64,000 bases of DNA, taken from NCBI RefSeq assembly GCF_003858655.1, contig NZ_RQXV01000009.1:147044-211043 (forward strand). The letters run 5' to 3'. This document shows, one piece after another, positions 33,895 to 42,100 of this stretch (positions within the stretch are counted from its first letter, which is position 1; each line of letters starts with the position of its first letter). The notes under the pieces are model-generated. The model did no database searches, had not been told where the DNA came from, and saw nothing but the letters and a program-made list of their open reading frames with translations. Position numbers and translations under genes: made by a program. This stretch comes from Amphritea balenae. Its GTDB lineage: Bacteria > Pseudomonadota > Gammaproteobacteria > Pseudomonadales > Balneatricaceae.

Positions 33895-35219
33895 ATACTT
33901 CAGGACTGTCACTGGAAAGCATACCTGAGCTAAAAATTCCTATGGGTTTCTTTCTCACCGCCCCCTGGTTCGGTATATTGGCAGCCCTGCTCTTGCTGTT
34001 CAATCCAGAGATAATGAACTCTCGGTGGCATCCGGCAATGCTGGCTATGGTACACCTGCTGACCCTTGGTTTCGGTGCCATGATAATGGTTGGTGCAATG
34101 ATACAGATCCTTCCTGTCGTCAGCAGCCAACCTGTTCCTGCAGCAGCAGCTTTATCTCCCTGGATAAGAGCAGGGCTTATTTCAGGAACCCTGTGTCTCG
34201 CCCTAGGTTTCCTGTTTATGCAGAAAATTTCCTACTATATAGCGTTGCCTCTACTGGTTGGAGCCTTCCTGTTGTTTCTGAGTGCAGTGGGAGTGGCGCT
34301 GGTGCGCGTTCAAAAAGGCAGTGACTCGGTATTCTGTTTACGCCTGGCAGCCCTGTGCCTGTTGATCACAGTGGTATTCGGGTGCCTGCAACTTTCTACC
34401 TATCTGGAACTGAGTTGGGTCGGCTACTCTTTTGAACGTACCAACAACCATGTATTACTGGGTCTACTCGGTTGGGGCATGCTACTAATCATGGGTGTCA
34501 GCTTTCAGGTCATCCCTATGTTTCATGTCGCTCCGGCATTTCCCCACTGGCTTAGCCGGGGGAACTCTACTTTTCTGGCGCTGGCATTAATGACTAGTGT
34601 AATTGCCAGTGGCTCAATAGCAGATAGTGCGTTACTTGTTTTGACACTGACCCTTAGCATTTATGGCGCTTATTCTCTTTACTTAATTTATCGGCGAAAA
34701 CGTAAGCTGGTGGACTATACGATTCGCTTTTGGCAGCTTGCTTTTACAAATCTCATTTTATTGTGTCTTTTATTTTTTTTGCATCAAATGGGTTTTCAAA
34801 TATTAAATGAGGTAGGCCAGTTCCACCTGTTGCTAGGCTTCGGATTTGGTTTGGGGTTTGTCATATCAGTTATGTTAGGGATGCTGCAAAAGATCACCCC
34901 TTTCCTGATGTTTCTGCATCTGCAAAGAGCCTGCATTCACGATCCCGGTGCTTTTATGAAACTACCTAATATGAAGCAGTTGCTGCCGGTTTCGGATTCG
35001 AAATGGCAGTTTCAATTGTATAGTTCCGCACTGGTAACTCTCTATTTATCTTTCTTTGGTGGAGAGTTACAACATCCATTGCTGTTTGTAGCGGCGGTAC
35101 TCTTCTTACTCAGCTTTACATGGCTGTTAAAAACGCTTTGGCAGGCTAATCGTCGTTACTCTGAAAGTCTGCCATTGACGCCTGATCAGCCGCTTGCAGG
35201 CAAAGAAACCTGCGAATAA
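33891..35219 (+). CDS. Twelve-span membrane protein with intramembrane histidines, NO/denitrification-associated
   Basis: This is a 442-residue polytopic inner-membrane protein with about 12 hydrophobic helices. Histidines lie inside or at the edge of helices (WHPAMLAMVHLLTLGF, NNHVLLGLLGWGM, FHVAPAFPHW, LHQMGFQ, FHLLLGFGFG), a pattern suited to haem or metal binding as in NnrS or haem-copper oxidase subunit I relatives. I cannot place it firmly. Coupling with DUF2249 and nearness to nsrR suggest a role in nitrogen oxide metabolism. Confidence 0.6.
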   Translation: MNTSGLSLESIPELKIPMGFFLTAPWFGILAALLLLFNPEIMNSRWHPAMLAMVHLLTLGFGAMIMVGAMIQILPVVSSQPVPAAAALSPWIRAGLISGTLCLALGFLFMQKISYYIALPLLVGAFLLFLSAVGVALVRVQKGSDSVFCLRLAALCLLITVVFGCLQLSTYLELSWVGYSFERTNNHVLLGLLGWGMLLIMGVSFQVIPMFHVAPAFPHWLSRGNSTFLALALMTSVIASGSIADSALLVLTLTLSIYGAYSLYLIYRRKRKLVDYTIRFWQLAFTNLILLCLLFFLHQMGFQILNEVGQFHLLLGFGFGLGFVISVMLGMLQKITPFLMFLHLQRACIHDPGAFMKLPNMKQLLPVSDSKWQFQLYSSALVTLYLSFFGGELQHPLLFVAAVLFLLSFTWLLKTLWQANRRYSESLPLTPDQPLAGKETCE

Positions 35220-35361
35220 GCTCCAAGCTTTCTCAAAGGGCGGGCTGGCGTTTAGGACATTAAACGTTACTAACGCGCTAAACCTATTTCAGGGTAAAAC
35301 ATATCAGATTAAAGGCAGCGTAATTCCTGAGTAAACTCAGTGTATTAGCTGCAATTTAAAT

Positions 35362-35385
35362 AAGGCCGCTATTGCGGCCTTTTTG
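35362..35385 (+). terminator. Rho-independent terminator
   Basis: The stem AAGGCCGC / GCGGCCTT with loop TATT is followed by TTTTG. It closes the DUF2249-membrane protein operon and abuts the stop of the convergent reductase gene, so it may work in both directions. Confidence 0.85.
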
Positions 35386-36927
35386 TTACGCTACTTTATA
35401 GGTTGCCTGGGGTTCCTGAACTGAAACCACCGAGCTTTTAGATATTTTTTTCTTCAAACCATAGCGATGCAGCCCTGGCAGATGAACCTTTTTAATATAA
35501 TGATGCCACTGATAGCTATCAGCTCTCACGGTAAACAGCTCTCGCTCCTGGGGCGATAGATAAGTGCACAACTGTTCCAGCTTGCTGCTGTCAAAGCGAT
35601 ATTTGGGCGCAGCATAAAATCCGTAAATTATTGCCATTTCTGTGGTGGTAGCCAGTTTACGCAGCACAGAGTTTCTCACCTTAATACCCAACAAGTTTGC
35701 TACCGACATTTTTAAATTCGACATCTTTGTCAGCAGGTCCATATAAAACCGCAGATTCTGGACTGAGACAATATGAAATTTTGCTGGTCGTTTAGGGAAC
35801 AACTTAGGATACTGATGATAGTTTTCTTTAGCTTCTTCATGCATTAACTGAACAAAACCAGACAGTTTCAGTGGATTTGTTTTACCACTACAACACTGAT
35901 ACACACGTACGCCTTTGGCTATTGAAGCGGACTCCGCTAATGCCAGCACTGTCGCGTTAGCAACCAGATCGACCGGAATAATATCCAGAATCCCATCCTT
36001 TTTCCCCGGGAATACAGATAAACGGCTCTTACCGTAGGCATAAATCATGGCGTCTGCGACCTTAATACCTTCGATCCAGCCGGGTCTGGGAAAATGAACT
36101 GCACTCTCAATAATGGAAGGCCGCATTATTGTTATGTTTTGCTGTTGCAGGTCTTGTAACAGGACCTGTTCACCCAGCCATTTAGTAAAGGTGTAGGTAT
36201 CGTTCCAGCCATATTGCCGGGCAATCCCGATGCCAAGATCCGTGAGACGGTTGCGCTCGTCACGTTTATCCAGACCCATACCTTTGATCTGCTTAATTTT
36301 ATCGGCCATCTCATCGAGCAGGCCCGAGATTTGATAAGTATTTTCAGATAAAGGCGTTAACAGGCCTGATACAGGGCTATGAATTTCCTCACGAATGACA
36401 CCCTCTTGGTAGCCATTAACATAGCAGGTAGATATATGTACCACTGGCAGAGAGGAGCCCTTTTTACCCCCCTCTCTGGCCAGCGCAGAAATGTTATGCA
36501 AACTCAGCGTATTAATGCTTAAGGCCTGATCTAGAGGTTCACGAAAATTGACACTGGCCGCTGAGTTTATGATCAGATCTATTGAACTTGCCAGATCAGA
36601 AAACGTCTCATCACACAAACCAAAATAATCATCACACAGAGAACCGTCGACAGGGATTAGTTTCTCGCTGATAAATGATTCAAATTGATTGCCTAATTGA
36701 GATTTTAAGGTATCAAACAGCTCTGTTTCCAACATATCCTTATAAAAACGTGTTGTAACATCAGCTGATTTCGTACCTCGAATCAGAACACGAATAGAGC
36801 CTACTTCAGGAACTTCCCGGAGAAGTTTTTCTATAGTCACTTTTCCCAGAAAACCAGTCGCACCGGTCACGAACAGGTGCTTACCGCGCAGAGAATTAAA
36901 TACAGAAAATGAATGTGTATGGTTCAT
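35386..36927 (-). CDS. Fatty acyl-CoA reductase (alcohol-forming), wax ester type
   Basis: This is a 513-residue protein of the SDR_e FAR-N family. The NADP-binding GATGFLGKVTIEKLLRE is at about residues 21-37, the active-site YTFTKWLGE (YxxxK) is near 243, and the C-terminal sterile domain is from about 390. The size matches Marinobacter fatty acyl-CoA reductases that reduce long-chain acyl-CoA to fatty alcohol for wax esters. There is no signal peptide. Its neighbours belong to NO defence, so it seems a single-gene unit. Storage lipid synthesis is inferred. Confidence 0.85.
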   Translation of the reverse strand: MNHTHSFSVFNSLRGKHLFVTGATGFLGKVTIEKLLREVPEVGSIRVLIRGTKSADVTTRFYKDMLETELFDTLKSQLGNQFESFISEKLIPVDGSLCDDYFGLCDETFSDLASSIDLIINSAASVNFREPLDQALSINTLSLHNISALAREGGKKGSSLPVVHISTCYVNGYQEGVIREEIHSPVSGLLTPLSENTYQISGLLDEMADKIKQIKGMGLDKRDERNRLTDLGIGIARQYGWNDTYTFTKWLGEQVLLQDLQQQNITIMRPSIIESAVHFPRPGWIEGIKVADAMIYAYGKSRLSVFPGKKDGILDIIPVDLVANATVLALAESASIAKGVRVYQCCSGKTNPLKLSGFVQLMHEEAKENYHQYPKLFPKRPAKFHIVSVQNLRFYMDLLTKMSNLKMSVANLLGIKVRNSVLRKLATTTEMAIIYGFYAAPKYRFDSSKLEQLCTYLSPQERELFTVRADSYQWHHYIKKVHLPGLHRYGLKKKISKSSVVSVQEPQATYKVA

Positions 36928-37160
36928 TCCATTGACCTCAGGATACTAATATAACCACAAAGATTGATCAGGAGTCTGATCGTTATTAGCAACTAAACGT
37001 GTGGCTGCTTCCATTTAACCACTATCCTGCAAACTATATTAAACAGGCGTTTGAAATCTACACCAAGAAAAAATCAAAAACAATTGAATGTTTTTTGGCC
37101 AAAGAACAGTGACATAGGGTTATTTTTATAAAGACAAACGAATCAATGGTTGTGTAATAT

Positions 37161-37183
37161 AAGATATATAAATATTACATTTT
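37161..37183. promoter_or_regulatory. Candidate NsrR box upstream of nsrR
   Basis: AAGATATATAAATATTACAT with three further T bases matches the AAGATG-N11-CATCTT-type NsrR operator at about 16 of 23 positions. It lies directly before the gene and suggests autoregulation. Confidence 0.5.
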
Positions 37184-37197
37184 AAATGAAGCGTACT

Positions 37198-37623
37198 ATG
37201 CAGATCAGCCGATTTTCAGATTACACATTAAGAACTCTCTTCTATGTCGCAACTCATTCAGATCAACTTTCGACACTTGCCGAAATTTCAAACTACTATG
37301 ACATCTCGATAGAACATCTACGCAAAGTTGTTCATGCGCTATCCAAATCAGGCTACTTGCAGACCTTTCGCGGCAAAAATGGTGGTATACGCCTGGCTCT
37401 GCCTCCGGAAGAGATTAATATTGGCCAGCTGATTCAACAGTCTGAGGGCAACTCTCCCTTAATCGACTGTACAAGTCAGGACTGTCGTATCAGAAATGTT
37501 TGTAGCTTCCAGGGCATTCTCGCTGAAGCCCAACAGGCATTTATAAGTACATTAAGTAAATACAGCCTGGCAGACCTCCTTGAAAGCCCCTCTTTGCGAT
37601 CCACACTTATTGCGGTTGAGTAG
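37198..37623 (+). CDS. nsrR: Nitric-oxide-sensing Rrf2-family repressor NsrR
   Basis: This is a 141-residue Rrf2 regulator. The winged helix begins ISRFSDYTLRTLFYVA, KNGGIRLA is the wing, and three cysteines that ligate the Fe-S cluster are in LIDCTSQDCRIRNVCSF. NO destroys the cluster and lifts repression. ATG 37198 is preferred because it aligns with E. coli NsrR; an ATG four codons earlier (37186) is also possible, and neither has a strong Shine-Dalgarno. Its end overlaps that of the reductase gene by 17 bp. Confidence 0.88.
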   Translation: MQISRFSDYTLRTLFYVATHSDQLSTLAEISNYYDISIEHLRKVVHALSKSGYLQTFRGKNGGIRLALPPEEINIGQLIQQSEGNSPLIDCTSQDCRIRNVCSFQGILAEAQQAFISTLSKYSLADLLESPSLRSTLIAVE

Positions 37624-38671
37624 CGGGGTATTGATTAGCCATATCGGGCAGATCCGGGTGTTTCCCAAGGCGCTGATGCATAAGGGGACTGGTTGTTGTG
37701 TATTGCAGTGTTGCCTTTCGTGTGGGCTCTAACTGCTCTTTAATGGCAAACGCCGCTAATGCCGCTTCGTGAAAACCACTTAAAATCAATTTTCGTTTGC
37801 CCGGGTAGTAATTGATATCACCAACGGCGTAGATCCCTTTACGGTTCGTAGCAAAGGAATCAGTGCGTACCTTTATCTGCTTTTGATACAGCTCCAGCCC
37901 CCAGCTTTCATAACCCGTGCTATCGGGTGTCAGGCCGAAAAATACCAGCAGATGATCAAGCTGTGCTGTCCTAACCACCTGATCACGACCTTTAACCCGC
38001 ACCGATTTCAGCGTGGTTTGTTCAGCAACATAATCAATGATCCGTCCCTGAAAAAATAACATCTCTTGCTGAGCACAACTTTCCTGCATCGCTTTGATGG
38101 TTACGGGATGGGCTCTAAAGCGATCTGAGCGATGTATTAACGTCACCGATGCGGCGACCCCACGTAGAGCCAGCGACCAGTCCAGTGCAGAATCCCCTCC
38201 GCCAACGATGACCAGGTGTTTATCCCGGTGTATCTCTTTATCTTGTACCTTATAAAAAACTGAACGCCCCTCCAGCTGCTCTAATCCCTCTATTTTGAGT
38301 TTTACCGGCCGGAAAGCGCCTGCTCCTCCGGCAATAATGACCGCACTACAGGCAATGCTCAGGCCTGACGCACAGATAACCTTAAAGTCTCCTGCTTCGC
38401 CTTGTATACCAATAACCCGCTGATGAAACAGAAACTCAGCATTAAAAGGCTCTATCTGTTGCATTAACTGCCCGGTCAAATCTGCCGCACTGATTTCAGG
38501 AATCGCCGGAATATCATAAATAGGTTTATCCGGATAAAGGTTGATACATTGACCCCCCGATTCACCCAGTGCATCGATAACGGTGACACTCAGCCCTTGC
38601 AATCCTAGCTCAAACACCTGAAACAAACCGCAAGGTCCGGCACCAATCACAACCACATCAGATCTGAGCAT
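37607..38671 (-). CDS. Thioredoxin-reductase-like ferredoxin/flavodoxin-NADP(+) reductase
   Basis: This is a 354-residue flavoprotein. FAD motifs VVVIGAGPCGLFQVFELGLQG (near residue 5) and YAVGDINYYP, and the NADPH motif IVGGGDSALDWSLAL, are clear. There is no CxxC redox pair between them, which marks the YumC-type FNR2 group and not thioredoxin reductase. It would pass electrons between NADPH and ferredoxin or, here, perhaps to the hemerythrin encoded just upstream; the two reading frames overlap by 14 bp. Confidence 0.85.
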   Translation of the reverse strand: MLRSDVVVIGAGPCGLFQVFELGLQGLSVTVIDALGESGGQCINLYPDKPIYDIPAIPEISAADLTGQLMQQIEPFNAEFLFHQRVIGIQGEAGDFKVICASGLSIACSAVIIAGGAGAFRPVKLKIEGLEQLEGRSVFYKVQDKEIHRDKHLVIVGGGDSALDWSLALRGVAASVTLIHRSDRFRAHPVTIKAMQESCAQQEMLFFQGRIIDYVAEQTTLKSVRVKGRDQVVRTAQLDHLLVFFGLTPDSTGYESWGLELYQKQIKVRTDSFATNRKGIYAVGDINYYPGKRKLILSGFHEAALAAFAIKEQLEPTRKATLQYTTTSPLMHQRLGKHPDLPDMANQYPATQPQ

Positions 38672-39074
38672 GTTCCCCCCTTATCATTCTACTTAGATAT
38701 TCATCACCAAATTCAGACTCTAACCAGTTAAACAGCTCTCTCTCCTCAAAGCGTATATGCAGCTTTAGTCGCTCACTAAGCGTTGCAGCACTCATATAAT
38801 CAGAGGTGTTAAGAAGCGCCCTTATCTGCTGGTGATCAGATCTGAATCGGTTTAACAAATGATGATCGGTATGGCTTAAACCCAACTCTTTAAGCAACGT
38901 CTCCTCTTCTTCAAAATGCGGTAGTAACTCTTTGACCAGGCTTACTCTTAACAGTGACCACTCCCGGTTACCCTCTGCAGGATCGCAGCTTGATATCCGG
39001 AGTAATTTCTTGCTCAGCACCAGCGCCCTGTGATGTTCGCGGCTAAGTTGTTTTAACGCCTCTGATCGTTTCAC
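38658..39074 (-). CDS. Hemerythrin HHE domain protein (NO-stress type)
   Basis: This is about 138 residues from GTG 39074, chosen because GGAGAG lies five bases upstream and because the longer frame (to 39128) would contain an NsrR box in its first codons. Di-iron ligands are visible in SREHHRALVL, LPHFEEEETLL, RSDHQQIRALL and LHIRFEERELF. The protein is distantly like the C-terminal half of YtfE/DnrN. Two NsrR-like sites lie in its upstream region, so it is probably induced by NO together with the reductase. Confidence 0.8.
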   Translation of the reverse strand: MKRSEALKQLSREHHRALVLSKKLLRISSCDPAEGNREWSLLRVSLVKELLPHFEEEETLLKELGLSHTDHHLLNRFRSDHQQIRALLNTSDYMSAATLSERLKLHIRFEERELFNWLESEFGDEYLSRMIRGEHAQI

Positions 39075-39096
39075 TGCTACTCTCCAAACATCATAT

Positions 39097-39119
39097 AACA
39101 TGTAATTCAAATACATTTT
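39097..39119. promoter_or_regulatory. NsrR box of the hemerythrin-reductase operon
   Basis: On the minus strand, AAAATGTATTTGAATTACAT followed by GTT matches about 18 of 23 positions of the NsrR operator, the best copy in the window. It lies 23-45 bp before the chosen GTG start. Confidence 0.6.
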
Positions 39120-39132
39120 AGAAATCATATTA

Positions 39133-39155
39133 TCAGGTATTTGAAATACATCAAT
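39133..39155. promoter_or_regulatory. Second NsrR-like box
   Basis: GGTATTTGAAATACATC is the core of a second palindrome with NsrR character, 36 bp from the first (centre to centre), on one face of the helix within half a turn. It could also serve the small plus-strand frame at 39226. Confidence 0.5.
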
Positions 39156-39225
39156 AAAAACAGATCGGTTAATAATATATTATTAGAGAGTCAGGCAAGG
39201 GATTTCATAAAGAAAGGAATTGATA

Positions 39226-39315
39226 ATGAAAGGAATCTTACTCAGAACAGCTCCCGCACCTGCAGGAGCTTTCGTAACACATTCGCTACCAGAGTATAAT
39301 AAGAGAGTTACTTAA
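39226..39315 (+). CDS. Possible 29-residue small protein, divergent from the NsrR-type operon
   Basis: ATG is preceded by AAAGGA about seven bases upstream. The frame encodes [20 protein letters not shown] and nine more residues, ending inside the 3' end of rraA. The segment between its two PA/AG runs forms a hairpin (AGCTCC / GGAGCT) in DNA, so the stretch could instead be an rraA terminator. No family recognised. Confidence 0.3.
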   Translation: MKGILLRTAPAPAGAFVTHSLPEYNKRVT

Positions 39316-39793
39316 GCTCTAACTTCTGAGGAGAAACAAGGACACCGTTGTTATCGGCATAGATATAGTGACCAGGCTTAAAGGTAACACCACCAAACGT
39401 CACATCAATATTCAGTTCGCCCAGCCCTTTTTTATCGGTTTTCATTGGATGCACACCGAGTGACTGAACACCAAGTTCCAGCTCAGAAATTGCATTCACA
39501 TCACGAATACAGCCATAGATAATAATGCCTGACCAGCCATTCTTTGCCGCTTTTTCAGCCAGCATATCGCCCAGCATTGCGCGGCGCATTGAACCACCAC
39601 CATCAACTACAAGAACTCGCCCTTCACCAGGCAAAGCCACTTGTTCGCGAACCAGAGAATTGTCTTCAAACGCCTTCAGAGTAACAATCTCACCACCAAA
39701 TCGCTCACGGCCACCAAAATTACCAAACATAGGTTCTACAACCTTAACAAGCTCTGGAAACTGATCGCATAATTCTGGTAAAAGATCTTCCAT
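39308..39793 (-). CDS. rraA: RraA family protein (RNase E inhibitor / HMG aldolase fold)
   Basis: This is a 161-residue protein of the RraA family. [23 protein letters not shown] and [28 protein letters not shown] are typical, as is GCIRD with the Arg-Asp pair. E. coli RraA binds RNase E and slows RNA decay; related proteins act as 4-hydroxy-4-methyl-2-oxoglutarate aldolases or oxaloacetate decarboxylases. Length favours the RraA type. A single-gene unit. Confidence 0.88.
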   Translation of the reverse strand: MEDLLPELCDQFPELVKVVEPMFGNFGGRERFGGEIVTLKAFEDNSLVREQVALPGEGRVLVVDGGGSMRRAMLGDMLAEKAAKNGWSGIIIYGCIRDVNAISELELGVQSLGVHPMKTDKKGLGELNIDVTFGGVTFKPGHYIYADNNGVLVSPQKLELK

Positions 39794-39925
39794 CTTTAAA
39801 CTCCTTGGTTATTTTTTTAGACTTTTTTCGAACAAGATAATCGCCTATATCACGACAGATTGCACTACCACTAAGGGACCAGTATTTTGTTGACCATAAT
39901 CCAGGCAAAGTTTATCCCAGTAGAT

Positions 39926-41020
39926 TCAGTACTCTACTGCACAGATGCAGTTACGCCCTTTACGTTTAGCTTCTATCAACTCATAGTCAGCCGCCTGGAT
40001 AAGCGATGATATGTCATTTACATAACTTCTAAAGCTGACCAAACCAATACTGCAGGTAATGTTGACAGGTTTACCCATATGCGTGACTGAATTTAACTGG
40101 ATCTGACTTCTGATCTGCTCCGCTTTCGTTTCGGCTACAGCAAGAGATAGAGATGGCATTAAAAGAATAAACTGATCGCTGGATAGACGGCCAATCAGGT
40201 CCTTTTCGCGCAAATGAGCCGATATTAATTCAACAAACCGAACCAACACCCTATCACCGGCTATTTGTCCGTAACTACCGTTAATATCCTTAAAAAAATC
40301 GATATCAAGTAACATGACAGTCAGAGGCAATGCCCTGGGATCATTCTTGCCCAGGACATCCCGGGTAGCCATATACCAGGCCCTTCGATTGAATACTGTG
40401 GTTAATTCATCGGTCATCGAACGCTTGTGAAGATTCGATGAAAGCTCAAAGCTCATTTGGCCATTCTGATGCACTTTATAAATAGAGACATACACAAAGA
40501 TAAGCAAGCCTGACAGATAGATTACATAGGTAATGATCAGGTTTAGCCCTTCGTCACTATAAGCTATTAATAAAAAACAAACCGAAAGCGTCAGTATTAC
40601 CAGAATTGGTACAAGCTGCTTTAAATTCAAAAGCGGCGCGATAATGAGTGCAGCAAAGAGAAAATAAAACAGAGTAAAGGGTGTGAAAACGATCATTTTT
40701 GGCGTGATAATAAAGAAAAAGATAGTCAGTAATATGCTGACAACGCCAAATCCGCATACAATCAGCGTAAAGTGCTTATCACTGCTACAGCGGGTAATGT
40801 AATAACTAATACAAAGAATCAGAAAAGCAGCCAACGCCATAAGTACTAAAGCTAACTGGCCCGTTTCCGGATGAGTATAAAGAAAGCTGATACCAAAAAT
40901 TATGTTGATTGCTGCCCCGAACAGCAACAGAGGTTGAAAAACCGGGAGGATTTGTCGTTTATGAAACTCAAAGCTATCGGGATGTTCCAGCTGATCCAGT
41001 TCTGCTAATCCGTACTTCAT
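39926..41020 (-). CDS. Membrane GGDEF-domain protein with degenerate active site
   Basis: This is about 364 residues from ATG 41020 (AGGAAG eight bases upstream). Six hydrophobic helices cover about residues 30-185, followed by a GGDEF-fold domain. The signature expected as GGDEF reads SSDQF (in LIGRLSSDQFILLM), and the substrate loop has NGSYGQ where NDxxGH is usual. Loss of the two glycines and the Glu predicts no diguanylate cyclase activity. It may bind c-di-GMP or GTP, or act as a scaffold. Confidence 0.82.
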   Translation of the reverse strand: MKYGLAELDQLEHPDSFEFHKRQILPVFQPLLLFGAAINIIFGISFLYTHPETGQLALVLMALAAFLILCISYYITRCSSDKHFTLIVCGFGVVSILLTIFFFIITPKMIVFTPFTLFYFLFAALIIAPLLNLKQLVPILVILTLSVCFLLIAYSDEGLNLIITYVIYLSGLLIFVYVSIYKVHQNGQMSFELSSNLHKRSMTDELTTVFNRRAWYMATRDVLGKNDPRALPLTVMLLDIDFFKDINGSYGQIAGDRVLVRFVELISAHLREKDLIGRLSSDQFILLMPSLSLAVAETKAEQIRSQIQLNSVTHMGKPVNITCSIGLVSFRSYVNDISSLIQAADYELIEAKRKGRNCICAVEY

Positions 41021-41101
41021 TCTTTGTCTTCCTTGATTTCTGATACAACTAAATTCAGAAACTGCTATCACTTAGCAATGACAGCCGTTATCACAACACA
41101 A

Positions 41102-41662
41102 TTAAAACAAGCGTTTGAATAAGTATATGTCGAGATTAGAGTTATTAGGTACCCCATCTTGATAAAATTCGAGCTGAAAATCTGAAAATGTTTCGAGGTA
41201 TTGGCCAGAAGCGAGACAAAGCTCTGATCTGAAGCCAGACCTCTGATGATGCAATTTATTAAATGTAGAGATAAACAGAGATCCACCTATACACATAAGC
41301 TCTGACAGCGCTTCAATCAGATCGGGTTCAGGCTTATAACGGCATATAACGATATTATCGAACTGCCCTAACCCATCAAGACTTTGTATATTTTGAAGAT
41401 CTGCTACCCGGCCATCGATATTCAGCCCCTGTGATTCTGCAAACTGTCGCATGCGCAAAATCCCCTGCTCGGCAAAATCAACGGCCACAACATCATGTCC
41501 AAGCCCGGCAAGTTGTAAAGCCGCGGCACCATCACCGCAGGCCAGATCCAGTGTTCGGCCTTTAGGCAATGTAGCTAACTGATCTGAAATGACTGCAGGT
41601 AGTTCAGGCAGCTTATCGCCTTTTCCAGCATAGCGCTGGTTCCACTTATCTGTTCGTGACAT
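41102..41662 (-). CDS. SAM-dependent methyltransferase
   Basis: This is a 186-residue class I methyltransferase. Motif I is LDLACGDGAAALQLA (about residues 38-52), followed by an acidic residue in VVAVDFAEQG. It is similar in size to TehB-like tellurite or thiol methyltransferases; substrate unknown. It is upstream of the GGDEF gene on the same strand with an 81-bp gap. Confidence 0.82.
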   Translation of the reverse strand: MSRTDKWNQRYAGKGDKLPELPAVISDQLATLPKGRTLDLACGDGAAALQLAGLGHDVVAVDFAEQGILRMRQFAESQGLNIDGRVADLQNIQSLDGLGQFDNIVICRYKPEPDLIEALSELMCIGGSLFISTFNKLHHQRSGFRSELCLASGQYLETFSDFQLEFYQDGVPNNSNLDIYLFKRLF

Positions 41663-41838
41663 CGTTAATTGGCCTGTAGCGATCTCTGTTAAACTGCATA
41701 TGTTAAGTTGTAAAAATATCAGGCTATCAGAAATAAAGAGGTTACAATACTAGTGCATGTTAATTGCGAGACTAAGCCCCATTTTTAGGCTTATCACTTA
41801 TCACTTTTTATGAAACATAACTGCTGTAGTGAGCCCCG

Positions 41839-42075
41839 ATGATCGAAGACTATAAACTGATTCTGGTAGTGCTATTTATAATTATTGTTTTTGCGCCAGT
41901 TACCTGGCAAGCAATTCAGCGTCGCAAGCTTAATCCTCCGCCGATGGCCAGCAGTGACCGCAAGCTCTTTAGACTCTGGCGCTCAGACCCGAAAGCTTAT
42001 GAACGACAATACGGTGAGATGGATCGTCAATACGCCGAAGCACAGCAAAAGAAAAGCCGGAAAACTGATCAGTAA
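41839..42075 (+). CDS. Small single-span membrane protein
   Basis: This is a 78-residue protein with one N-terminal membrane helix (LILVVLFIIIVFAPVTW) and a charged cytoplasmic tail (DRKLFRLWRSDPKAYERQYGEMDRQ). I do not recognise the family. A terminator-like hairpin covers its stop codon. Confidence 0.6.
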   Translation: MIEDYKLILVVLFIIIVFAPVTWQAIQRRKLNPPPMASSDRKLFRLWRSDPKAYERQYGEMDRQYAEAQQKKSRKTDQ

Positions 42076-42082
42076 TCCGGCT
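42055..42082. terminator. Hairpin between convergent small membrane protein gene and ydiJ
   Basis: The arms AGCCGG and CCGGCT enclose the stop codon of the small gene and are followed by TGTTTAAT; A-rich sequence precedes it, so it could act for both convergent genes. Confidence 0.5.
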
Positions 42083-42100
42083 GTTTAATCTAATACAAAG

